A stretch of 13,828 nt of DNA, from the NCBI GenBank assembly GCA_025355485.1, contig JANXZP010000249.1:1-13828 (forward strand). The letters run 5' to 3'. The translations under genes and the position numbers were made by a program. Positions 1 through 6,625 of the stretch are shown one piece after another. The stretch's first letter is position 1. Each line of letters opens with the position of its first letter. The notes under the pieces were generated by a model. That model saw nothing but the letters and a program-made list of their open reading frames with translations. It was not told where the DNA came from and searched no databases. The stretch is from Pseudomonadota bacterium. GTDB taxonomy: Bacteria > Pseudomonadota > Gammaproteobacteria > Xanthomonadales > Xanthomonadaceae.

Positions 1-1
1 A

Positions 2-259
2 GGCAGCGTTTCGGCGATCCGTGCGCGCGTTTCGCAAAAGCGCATCCGCTGCGTCTCGACGCTCGCGCTCGACGCGATCCGTTGCTGGCCGCATGTGCGC
101 AGCGTGGAACACGATGGCGAACGCATCGAGATCGTCACCGATTTCGCCGAAAACATCGTCCGCAAACTGCTGGCCGCGGACGCCGACTTGAACGAGCTGG
201 AAATCCGCCGCGCCGGACTTGCCGAAGCGTTCGTCGAAATCACCCGGGAGGCCGCATGA
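2..259 (+). CDS. ABC transporter ATP-binding protein, C-terminal end (5' truncated by window)
   Basis: The frame from base 2 is open to the TGA at 257-259 and gives 85 residues of a protein that begins outside the window. No Walker A, signature or Walker B motif is present, so the nucleotide-binding domain lies upstream. What remains resembles the accessory C-terminal region of drug-export type ABC ATPases: a hydrophilic alpha/beta stretch with alternating acidic and hydrophobic residues, ending in a segment like the usual 'L..LEI..AGLAEAFVEITRE' (here LNELEIRRAGLAEAFVEITR). The assignment leans strongly on the next gene, an ABC-2 type permease whose ATG overlaps this stop codon (ATGA at 256-259), the usual arrangement of an ATPase-permease pair. 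The substrate cannot be told from this fragment. Confidence 0.8.
   Translation, partial: GSVSAIRARVSQKRIRCVSTLALDAIRCWPHVRSVEHDGERIEIVTDFAENIVRKLLAADADLNELEIRRAGLAEAFVEITREAA
246..251 (+). promoter_or_regulatory. Shine-Dalgarno site of the ABC permease gene
   Basis: GGGAGG lies four bases before the ATG at 256, inside the end of the ATPase gene. It supports 256 as the permease start rather than the in-frame ATG at 82, which would put 58 Arg-rich residues before the first plausible permease sequence and overlap the ATPase by 178 bases. Confidence 0.7.
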
Positions 260-1035
260 ACACCGTCGTCGCAACCGCACCCACGAGCACTCTTTCGCGT
301 ATTTCGCTTTCCGCGTATTGGCTCGAAGCCAAGTACGAATTCCTGCGCGTCCTGCGCACGCCGGCGTTCGCAGCGCCGACCCTACTGTTCCCTCCGTTGT
401 TCTACTTGCTGTTCGGCATCCTGCTCAATCGCAGCAGCGCCAATGCGGCGCACTACCTGTTCGCGACCTACAGCGTGTTCGGGGTGATGGCGCCGAGCCT
501 GTTCGGATTCGGCGTCGGCGTTGCGATTGAACGCGAGCGCGGCTGGCTTGCGCTCAAGCGCGTCGCGCCGATGCCGCCGGGCGCATATCTGTTGTCGAAG
601 ATGGCGATGGCGATGCTGTTCGCGGTCATCATCTACGCGATCCTCGCGGTGATGGCGTACACACTCGGTGGCGTGCGGCTTGCGCCAGGCCAGTGGCTGC
701 TGGTCGGCGCGATCGCGGCCGTCGGGGTGATGCCGTTCTGTGCGCTGGGACTGATGATCGGCGCGCGCTCCAATGCGAATGCCGCACCGGCCTTCATCAA
801 CCTGTTCTACCTGCCGATGGCCTTCCTGTCGGGATTGTGGATGCCGCTGACGATGCTGCCGAAGGTTGTTGGGCAGATCGCGCCACTGTGGCCGGCGTAT
901 CATCTGGGGCAACTGGGGCTGATGACGGTCGGCCAGGTGCCCGCAGCCCATATCGGCGTGCATCTGTTGTGGCTCGCCGGATTTACGGCCGTATGTTTCG
1001 GCATTGCGCGTCGCTGGCTGGCGCGAACGGCGTAA
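256..1035 (+). CDS. ABC-2 type transporter permease
   Basis: Predicted inner-membrane permease of 259 residues that pairs with the ATPase encoded just upstream to form an exporter. Six hydrophobic segments are visible, at about residues 38-57, 68-90, 115-137, 148-170, 178-198 and 232-252, matching the usual six-helix ABC-2 fold. The cytoplasmic loop after helix 2 has the ERERGWLALKRVAPMP segment (92-107), the 'ER..G.LK.L...P' signature of this family that contacts the ATPase. The length is normal for the family. The start at 256 is set by the Shine-Dalgarno site at 246-251 and the ATGA overlap with the ATPase stop. A DesK/DesR-like two-component pair follows 24 bases downstream. Such pairs often sit beside, and control, small ABC exporters, so sensing of membrane or drug stress is plausible but inferred. 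The substrate is unknown. Confidence 0.9.
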   Translation: MNTVVATAPTSTLSRISLSAYWLEAKYEFLRVLRTPAFAAPTLLFPPLFYLLFGILLNRSSANAAHYLFATYSVFGVMAPSLFGFGVGVAIERERGWLALKRVAPMPPGAYLLSKMAMAMLFAVIIYAILAVMAYTLGGVRLAPGQWLLVGAIAAVGVMPFCALGLMIGARSNANAAPAFINLFYLPMAFLSGLWMPLTMLPKVVGQIAPLWPAYHLGQLGLMTVGQVPAAHIGVHLLWLAGFTAVCFGIARRWLARTA

Positions 1036-1054
1036 TCCAATTCGACTACTGCGC

Positions 1055-1059
1055 GAAGA
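1055..1059 (+). promoter_or_regulatory. Weak Shine-Dalgarno that favours an internal kinase start
   Basis: GAAGA ends directly before the ATG at 1060, too close to serve it, but lies nine bases before a second in-frame ATG at 1069. If used, it would trim three residues from the kinase. This is the only Shine-Dalgarno-like site seen before the gene. Confidence 0.35.
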
Positions 1060-2265
1060 ATGACGACGATGCTGTTCCGATTCGCACCCACCGAGGAAGA
1101 ACTCGCACGCGCTCGCTCGTCGGGCTTCGCCAGCGTCGCCGACCTGCGCACCTACGCGTGGTTGAACCTGGTGTGGTCGATCTTCATCGTTACCACGCCG
1201 TGGTTCGCGGGCGATGCGTTTCCGCACTGGTTCTGGCCGACGCTCTCCAGTTTCGTCGCGTTCCTGTGGCTGTATTTCCGCGCGTTGTACCGGCGCGACC
1301 AGGAGGACGTGGTCTGGTACGCGATCGCGATCGGCGCGCTGGGCTTCCTGCTCACGCCGTTCAACTCGGGCGGGCAGGGCTATCTGATCTACGCCTGCGC
1401 GTTCTTCGCATTCGCACGGGATATGCGCAAAGCGCGGTTGCTGATGGTCGGCATGCTCGCCTTGTACGCGCTGGAATGGCAGTGGCTTGGCTACCCGTGG
1501 GTGTACATCTTCAGCGCGATGGTGATCGGGCCGGTCGTCGGCGGCATGAACCTGGTGTACCGGCGCAACCAGCAGCGCAATGCCGAATTGAAGTTGAGTC
1601 ACGACGAAGTGCGTCGCCTGGCCGGTTTGGCAGAACGCGAGCGCATCGGCCGCGACCTGCACGACCTGCTCGGCCACACGCTGTCGCTGATCACCTTGAA
1701 ATCCGAACTCGCGAACCGCTTGTTCGACCGCGATCCACACGCGGCGCGGCGCGAGATCGCCGATGTCGAGCGCGTTGCGCGCGATGCGCTATCGCAGGTT
1801 CGTCGCGCGGTGACTGGCATTCGCGCCGCAGGATTCGCCGCCGAGCTCGCATCGGCGAAATTGCTGCTTGAATCCAACGGCGTACGGCTGGAATACGCGC
1901 TAGCCGACGTCGCGTTGCCACCGGAAATCGAGACCGTGCTCGCGCTGGTGATCCGCGAGGCGGTGACCAATGTGCAGCGTCATGCGCGCGCGACGTTGGT
2001 GCGGATCGCGCTGGAGGACTCTCAGCAAATCCTGCAGTTGCGGATCGAGGACGACGGGCGTGGCGGTGCGATCGTGCCGGGGAATGGCTTGGCTGGCATG
2101 CGCGAACGTCTTGTGGACATAGGCGCGGAACTGCGCATCGACTCCGAGCGCGGTCGCGGCACGACCTTGGTCGCGAGCCTGCCACTGCCACGCACTGCTG
2201 CGGCGGAGATATCGACAGCATCGGTGGAGGTCGCGACCGCGCAAGCGGAGTTGCGCCACGCGTGA
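1060..2265 (+). CDS. DesK-like membrane sensor histidine kinase
   Basis: Sensor kinase of 401 residues, of the HisKA_3 / HATPase type that partners NarL-family regulators. The N-terminal half is membrane-embedded, with about six hydrophobic segments between residues 31 and 167 and no sizeable periplasmic domain, so sensing probably happens within the bilayer. The dimerisation and phosphoacceptor box is RIGRDLHDLLGHTLS, with the likely phosphorylated His at residue 201. The ATP-binding domain shows the N box (REAVTNVQRHA, 299-309), the G1 box (DDGRGG, 331-336) and the G2 box (GNGLAGMRERL, 341-351). All key residues seem intact. The start may be 1060 or 1069 (Met4). The gene lies 24 bases after the ABC permease and 76 bases before a matching response regulator, so it is probably co-transcribed with the exporter. 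The signal is unknown; by analogy with DesK it could be membrane state, temperature or a membrane-active compound. Confidence 0.93.
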   Translation: MTTMLFRFAPTEEELARARSSGFASVADLRTYAWLNLVWSIFIVTTPWFAGDAFPHWFWPTLSSFVAFLWLYFRALYRRDQEDVVWYAIAIGALGFLLTPFNSGGQGYLIYACAFFAFARDMRKARLLMVGMLALYALEWQWLGYPWVYIFSAMVIGPVVGGMNLVYRRNQQRNAELKLSHDEVRRLAGLAERERIGRDLHDLLGHTLSLITLKSELANRLFDRDPHAARREIADVERVARDALSQVRRAVTGIRAAGFAAELASAKLLLESNGVRLEYALADVALPPEIETVLALVIREAVTNVQRHARATLVRIALEDSQQILQLRIEDDGRGGAIVPGNGLAGMRERLVDIGAELRIDSERGRGTTLVASLPLPRTAAAEISTASVEVATAQAELRHA

Positions 2266-2341
2266 CGTTCGTCGGGCTGATTGAGTCGCGACGAGTACCG
2301 CGTTACCGTGCGCGCATGATTCCGCCCGCAAATTCCCATCC

Positions 2342-2959
2342 ATGATCCGCGTCATGCTCGCCGAGGATCAGGCAATGGTGCGCGGCGCGCTGTCGGCGCT
2401 GCTCGGGCTGGAATCCGATATCGAAGTGATCGGCTGCGTCGCCGATGGCGATGCGGCGTGGCGCGAACTGCAACGCCTGCAGAAAATGGATGCGCTGCCC
2501 GATGTGCTGGTGTCCGACATCGAGATGCCCGGCCTGACCGGACTCGAACTCGCGCAGCGCATCCGCGAACGCGAATTGCCCGTCAAGGTGGTGATCGTCA
2601 CGACCTTCGCGCGCAGCGGTTACCTGCGTCGCGCGCTGGATGCCGGCGTGCTCGGCTACCTGCTCAAGGACGCTCCCGCGGAAAAACTCGCCGAAGCACT
2701 GCGCCAGGTCCATCGCGGCGGCCGCGCGATCGCGCCCGAACTCGCGCTGGAAGCTTGGTCGGAAGCCGATCCGCTCAACGAGCGCGAGCGCCAGGTGCTG
2801 CGACTGGCCGGCGATGGGCTCGGCGCTGGCGAGATCGCAGAGCGCCTGCATCTCTCGCACGGCACCGTGCGCAATTACCTGTCCGAAGCGATCGGCAAGC
2901 TCGGCGTGAGCAACCGGATCGAAGCGCATCGGCTGGCGCGGCAAAAGGGCTGGTTGTAG
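2342..2959 (+). CDS. NarL/FixJ-family response regulator (DesR-like)
   Basis: DNA-binding response regulator of 205 residues. The receiver domain (about 1-125) has the acidic pair Glu8/Asp9, the phosphoacceptor Asp59 in VLVSDIEMPG, the switch Thr87 or Thr88 in VIVTTFA and the invariant Lys109 in YLLKDAP. A short linker leads to a LuxR-type helix-turn-helix (about 144-205: LNERERQVLRLAGDG, then a recognition helix around SHGTVRNYLSEAI). All phosphotransfer residues are present. It is the expected partner of the kinase just upstream and probably regulates the adjoining ABC exporter. The ATG at 2342 gives the canonical receiver start (MIRVMLAEDQ), but no Shine-Dalgarno precedes it (the upstream bases read TTCCCATCC). 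Its TAG stop is inside the left arm of a strong hairpin. Confidence 0.94.
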   Translation: MIRVMLAEDQAMVRGALSALLGLESDIEVIGCVADGDAAWRELQRLQKMDALPDVLVSDIEMPGLTGLELAQRIRERELPVKVVIVTTFARSGYLRRALDAGVLGYLLKDAPAEKLAEALRQVHRGGRAIAPELALEAWSEADPLNERERQVLRLAGDGLGAGEIAERLHLSHGTVRNYLSEAIGKLGVSNRIEAHRLARQKGWL

Positions 2960-2999
2960 CCAAGCGCGTTACGCGATGCGTTTCGCGTGCGCTTGGCTA
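2957..2999 (+). terminator. Strong stem-loop that includes the response regulator stop codon
   Basis: TAGCCAAGCGC (2957-2967) is perfectly complementary to GCGCTTGGCTA (2989-2999), an 11 bp stem. An inner stem of ACGCG (2971-2975) with CGCGT (2984-2988) closes an eight-base loop, with only a three-base bulge (GTT, 2968-2970) between the stems. The left arm starts with the TAG stop. No T-tract follows, so termination would be weak or factor-assisted; the hairpin could also protect the 3' end of the mRNA. It marks a natural break between the signalling module and the next gene pair. Confidence 0.55.
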
Positions 3000-3128
3000 C
3001 TGGTGAGGCAGGACGCCGAACGGAAGTGCGCCAAGGACGGTGCATACGTAGGTCTTGATCAAGTCCGTGTGCCACGAATGCCCCGTCGCTGGTATCGTCG
3101 ACATTATCTTTCCCGGCACGCCATCCGC

Positions 3129-4448
3129 ATGAACTTGCGTTTCCTGTTTATTTGCTCCGTACTCGTCGCACTTATCGCCGCCTGCGGCCACTCCCCGGAG
3201 TCCGCCGATTCCGCCAACGCGACCACGCCAGCCGCTGCCGCACGCGCCACGCCAGCACCAGTGATCGCGCCCGCGAACACCACGCCGTTCGCTGCACCGG
3301 CCAGCGCCGCGCCGACATCCGGCGTCTATATCTGGCAACGCGTATGGATGCCCGCGCATGTCGATGCGCTGAAGAACAGCCGTACGCTGTTCTCGGAATT
3401 GCGCGTACTCGCCGCGCAACAGCATCCGCGCGAAGGCTGGATCGACGCGCATGTGGATCTGGCCGCACTGAAGTCCGATGGACGCGCGGTGCGGCCGGTG
3501 ATCCGACTCGATGGCCGCCTGCCGACGTTGAATGCGGACGCGATCGCTACCAGCGCGCACGACACCATCCTCGCGTGGCGCGCGGCCGGCGTGAACGTGG
3601 ACGGTGTCGAGATCGATTTCGACTGCGCCTCGCCCAGGCTCGCCGACTACGCGAAATTGCTTGCTGCAATCAGGAAGAAGTTGCCGAACGATGTGACGTT
3701 GTCGATCACTGCGTTGCCGGCGTGGATCGGTGCGACCGGCCTGGCGTCGGTACTCGCGCAATCCGACGAAGCGGTGCTGCAAGTGCACGCGGTCAGCGAT
3801 CCGAAGCATGGCCTGTTCGATGCGAAACAGGCGCGGCAGTGGATCGATGCATTCGCGAAGCAGGCGGCGAAGCCATTCCGCGTCGCGTTGCCTGCCTACG
3901 GTTCGGCGCTGGTGCTGGACGCGCAGGGCCATCAGGTCGGGGTGGAGAGCGAAGCGCCATTGGCCGAGCCCGGCGAGCGCCTTGAATTGTTCAGCGATCC
4001 GCGCGCGGTTGCAGACTTGCTGCGCACGCTCGAGAAAACCCCACCGCCGAACCTGCGCGGCTACCTGTGGTTCCGGTTGCCGCTGTCGGGCGATCACCGC
4101 GCGTGGCCGCTCACGACGATCGACGCGGTGATCGGCGGCAAGGATTTGCACAGTGCATGGACGCCGGAAATCGGCGATGGCGGCAACGGCGCGTTCGATA
4201 TCAGCGTGCGCAACAGCGGCAACATCGAGGCGACGCTGCCCGCATCGGTCGAGATCGGCGGCAGCGGTTGCAAAGACGCCGACGCGCTGCCCGGATATCG
4301 CATAGAGCGCGATAACAGCGCGCGCATCAACGGCGCGCCGCGCTTCGTGCGCGAAACCGACAAGACCCTTCCGGCGACGCAGACGCGGCCACTGGGCTGG
4401 GTGCGCTGCACGCACCTGGTGCCCGGAGACTTGCATGTGCATGCGTAA
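3129..4448 (+). CDS. DUF3142 family lipoprotein, glycosidase-like barrel, function unknown
   Basis: Protein of 439 residues starting at the ATG at 3129, chosen because it gives a clean lipoprotein signal: Arg4, a hydrophobic core and the lipobox IAAC with the modified cysteine at 19. An in-frame ATG at 2976 would add 51 residues with no signal character. A low-complexity Ala/Pro/Thr linker (about 30-62) leads to the folded part, opening with GVYIWQRVWMPAH (65-77), which I recognise as the DUF3142 start. The segment DGVEIDFDC (158-166) looks like the strand-4 acidic motif of TIM-barrel glycosidases such as GH18, and GYLWFRLPLSGD (311-322) would be a late barrel strand. Catalysis is unproven. 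The C-terminal domain (about 345-439) has Cys381 and Cys427, which could pair in the periplasm. The gene overlaps the next one by 14 bases, so the two are probably translated together. No clear Shine-Dalgarno is seen. Confidence 0.8.
   Translation: MNLRFLFICSVLVALIAACGHSPESADSANATTPAAAARATPAPVIAPANTTPFAAPASAAPTSGVYIWQRVWMPAHVDALKNSRTLFSELRVLAAQQHPREGWIDAHVDLAALKSDGRAVRPVIRLDGRLPTLNADAIATSAHDTILAWRAAGVNVDGVEIDFDCASPRLADYAKLLAAIRKKLPNDVTLSITALPAWIGATGLASVLAQSDEAVLQVHAVSDPKHGLFDAKQARQWIDAFAKQAAKPFRVALPAYGSALVLDAQGHQVGVESEAPLAEPGERLELFSDPRAVADLLRTLEKTPPPNLRGYLWFRLPLSGDHRAWPLTTIDAVIGGKDLHSAWTPEIGDGGNGAFDISVRNSGNIEATLPASVEIGGSGCKDADALPGYRIERDNSARINGAPRFVRETDKTLPATQTRPLGWVRCTHLVPGDLHVHA
4425..4428 (+). 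promoter_or_regulatory. Shine-Dalgarno site inside the DUF3142 gene, for the overlapping downstream gene
   Basis: GGAG lies six bases before the ATG at 4435 and twelve before a second in-frame ATG at 4441. The spacing favours 4435, which yields the 14-base overlap with the DUF3142 gene. Confidence 0.5.
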
Positions 4449-6564
4449 GGGCGCGTTGTTCGCATTGGCCTGTGTGTTGCCGTTGTCGGCGGTACTGGCT
4501 TGCGGCCCGGATTTTCCGCAGAACCTGCTCGACGATCGCAAGGCAAGCCTGCTGGACCTGCCCGACGGCACTTTCGATTCCGAGGCGGCGCATCTGTTGC
4601 CGAAACCCGACGATCACCTGCGCGTGGTGGAAGACGGGGATTCGGACGATCCGAAGGATGCGCGCACGAAGGCCGAGGCGATCGGATTGTCGGCGGACGA
4701 ATTGAAGAAAATCGAAGCGATGCGCGCGGCGGCCAATAGCGATGCTGCGACTTCAGTCGGCGCCGGGCTTGCGCCCGAACTGCTGGACTACACGCTGGGC
4801 GCGATCGCATTCAAGGCCCGCGAGATGGCGAGCGCGAGCGTACATTTTGAGCGCGTGCTCGCGCTATCGCCGGAGCAACGTCCGCGGCGGGGGCTGTGGG
4901 CGCAATACATGCTGGGTCGTTTGCACGCCGCGAGCGGCGACACCGATTTCGCGATCGCATCGTTTGGGCAGGTGCGCAAGCACGCAATGGACGGTGCTGC
5001 CGATCCGCTCGGCTTGGCGGTCGCGAGCTATGGCGAGCAGGCGCGCATGCACTGGCATCGCGGGAATGTCGCTGCCGCGGTCGCGCTGTACGTGCAACAG
5101 GCCGCGCACGGATCGCGCAGCGGGCGCGCGTCGTTGCTGTTCGTCGCGCGCAGCATCCTCGCGCATCCGGATCAGCTCGACAAGGCGCTGGGCGATCCAC
5201 TGTCGCAGCGCCTGCTCGCGGCGTATTTCTACACGCGCTCGAACGAGTTCGCGCAGGACTGGCCACTGGCTGGCGAACAGTCCAATGCCGGCACAGGTGG
5301 CGCATCGGTCGAGCCCAAACCTTCCGGCAGTCCCGCCATGGACGTGGCCGGATTCCTCGCGGCGGTGCAGCGCCGCGGCCTCGCGCAGTTCGACGGCGCC
5401 GATCGCATGGCCGCGGGGATGTACCGCGCGGGTCGCTACGATCTTGCCGCGCAGCTCGCGGCGAAATCCACGACGCCGCTCGCGGCGTGGGTGCGCGCGA
5501 AGCTCGCGCTTCGCGCAGGCGATCAGAATCTCGCGTTGCGCGAATACGCGCAGGCCGCGAAAGGATTTCCAGCCGATGAAAGCTGGACCGTCGATGAGCT
5601 TTCCACGGCGGTCAACAGCCCGCTGTGTCGGATCGAAGCCGAGCGCGGCGTGCTCGCGCTGGGTCGCGGCGAATACCTCGATGCGATGGCGCGGCTGTAT
5701 GCCGGCGCGAAAGAGCACTGGCCGGATGCGGCCTACGTCGCCGAACGCGTGCTGACCGTTGGCGAGCTGAAGGATTTCGTCGCGAAGAATGCCCCCGTCG
5801 CGGCGAAGCAAGTCGCGACGTCCCCGGGCGACAGCCTGACGTCGACGCCGCCGGAACAATTGCGCGCACTGCTCGCGCGACGGCTGCTGCGCGTCGGCCG
5901 TGATGATGAAGCGTTGTCTTACTTCGACGATCCTGCACTGCACTCGAAAGCTGTGGCGCTGATCGCCGCGCGTCGCGACGGCAAAGCATGGATGCGAAGC
6001 ACGCGCGTCGAGGCGCTGTTCATGCAGGCGCGACTCACTCGCGAAAACGGCATGGAATTGCTAGGTACCGAACTCGAACCCGATTACGCGAGCGAAGCAG
6101 GTGCCTACGAATTGGTCGCAGCACCGCTTGCGTCGAAGGACTTCGTCGGCAACGGCGAGCCTGCGCGCGTGAACGCCAGCGCGGTCGTGCCGGATCAGCG
6201 CTACCACTACCGCTACGTCGCCGCCGATCTCGCCCAGCAGGCCGCGGCCCTCGTGCCGGCGCGCTCGCAGGCCTACGCTGCGCTGATGTGCCAGGCGACG
6301 TCGTGGGTGAGCGACACCGATGCGAAACGCGCGACGGCACTGTATCGACAGTACCTGCACGAAGGCCCGCACGTGGCGTGGGGCAAGGATTTCGGTCGCG
6401 TGTGTCCGCAACCGGATTTCGCCGCCGCGCGCTGGGTTCCATGGAAACAGCGCTACCGCAGCGCACGCCACTGGGCGAAACACGAATGGCCGTTCGCGCT
6501 GTGCGGGTTGGGGCTGGCGGTCATCGTGCTGGCCATCGTGCATCGGCGTCGCGATACCGAGTGA
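4435..6564 (+). CDS. Predicted lipoprotein with helical repeats and C-terminal membrane anchor, function unknown
   Basis: Protein of 709 residues that I cannot name. The N-terminus has a signal sequence with a possible lipobox, VLAC (Cys23), followed by GPDFPQ. The body (about 110-660) is Ala-rich and helical, with TPR-like stretches: for example ALGAIAFKAREMASASVHFE (near 123-142), then LGRLHAASGDTDFAIASFGQ and a segment around MYRAGRYDLAAQLA. Consecutive helix pairs of this kind suggest a scaffold or binding protein, not an enzyme. Near the C-terminus a single hydrophobic helix (about 684-702, FALCGLGLAVIVLAIV) is followed by the basic tail HRRRDTE, predicting a periplasmic body with the tail in the cytoplasm. 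It overlaps the DUF3142 lipoprotein gene by 14 bases, which implies linked expression and perhaps a shared envelope function. A secreted soluble form, if Cys23 is not lipidated, is an alternative for the N-terminus. Confidence 0.8.
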   Translation: MCMRKGALFALACVLPLSAVLACGPDFPQNLLDDRKASLLDLPDGTFDSEAAHLLPKPDDHLRVVEDGDSDDPKDARTKAEAIGLSADELKKIEAMRAAANSDAATSVGAGLAPELLDYTLGAIAFKAREMASASVHFERVLALSPEQRPRRGLWAQYMLGRLHAASGDTDFAIASFGQVRKHAMDGAADPLGLAVASYGEQARMHWHRGNVAAAVALYVQQAAHGSRSGRASLLFVARSILAHPDQLDKALGDPLSQRLLAAYFYTRSNEFAQDWPLAGEQSNAGTGGASVEPKPSGSPAMDVAGFLAAVQRRGLAQFDGADRMAAGMYRAGRYDLAAQLAAKSTTPLAAWVRAKLALRAGDQNLALREYAQAAKGFPADESWTVDELSTAVNSPLCRIEAERGVLALGRGEYLDAMARLYAGAKEHWPDAAYVAERVLTVGELKDFVAKNAPVAAKQVATSPGDSLTSTPPEQLRALLARRLLRVGRDDEALSYFDDPALHSKAVALIAARRDGKAWMRSTRVEALFMQARLTRENGMELLGTELEPDYASEAGAYELVAAPLASKDFVGNGEPARVNASAVVPDQRYHYRYVAADLAQQAAALVPARSQAYAALMCQATSWVSDTDAKRATALYRQYLHEGPHVAWGKDFGRVCPQPDFAAARWVPWKQRYRSARHWAKHEWPFALCGLGLAVIVLAIVHRRRDTE

Positions 6565-6590
6565 GCCGCGCCGACGGTCGCGCCATCGGC

Positions 6591-6596
6591 GATAAT
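6591..6596 (+). promoter_or_regulatory. Possible -10 element upstream of queA
   Basis: GATAAT matches five of six bases of the sigma-70 -10 consensus and would place transcription start near 6603, about 23 bases before the queA TTG. No good -35 hexamer lies at the proper distance. An imperfect hairpin (CGCCGA 6569-6574 with TCGGCG 6586-6591) sits directly upstream and touches the element, and could be a weak terminator for the preceding gene. Confidence 0.3.
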
Positions 6597-6625
6597 CGCT
6601 GATCGTCGTCGCGTCCTTATCTCCC

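Noticed and set aside
82..255. N-terminal extension of the ABC permease to an ATG at 82
   Set aside because: The 58 extra residues are Arg-rich and come from the ATPase gene's coding sequence read in another frame. The ATG at 256 has a Shine-Dalgarno site and the normal overlap.
382..1740. A 452-residue minus-strand open frame opposite the permease and kinase genes
   Set aside because: Antisense shadow of two clearly assigned genes, with low-complexity Gln/Arg/His-rich translation.
2281..2309. TTGAGT and TACCGT at 17-base spacing before the response regulator, as a promoter
   Set aside because: The -10 match is only three of six, and the gene is probably read from the kinase transcript. Too weak to list as a feature.
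3054..3063. Perfect 10-base palindrome CTTGATCAAG upstream of the DUF3142 gene, as an operator
   Set aside because: A single 10-base palindrome is expected by chance at this scale. No second copy or well-placed promoter supports it.
2976..3128. Upstream start for the DUF3142 gene at 2976
   Set aside because: It lies in the loop of the hairpin at 2957-2999 and would bury the lipoprotein signal behind 51 unrelated residues.
2997..4571. A 524-residue minus-strand open frame opposite the DUF3142 gene
   Set aside because: Same shadow effect: Arg/Gln-rich translation without motifs, while the plus strand encodes a protein with signal peptide and family motifs.
709..4958. Six copies of GCGATCGC, reminiscent of the HIP1 octamer of cyanobacteria
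   Set aside because: All are within genes and explained by frequent Ala-Ile (GCG ATC) codon pairs in GC-rich DNA. None lies between genes or at regular spacing.
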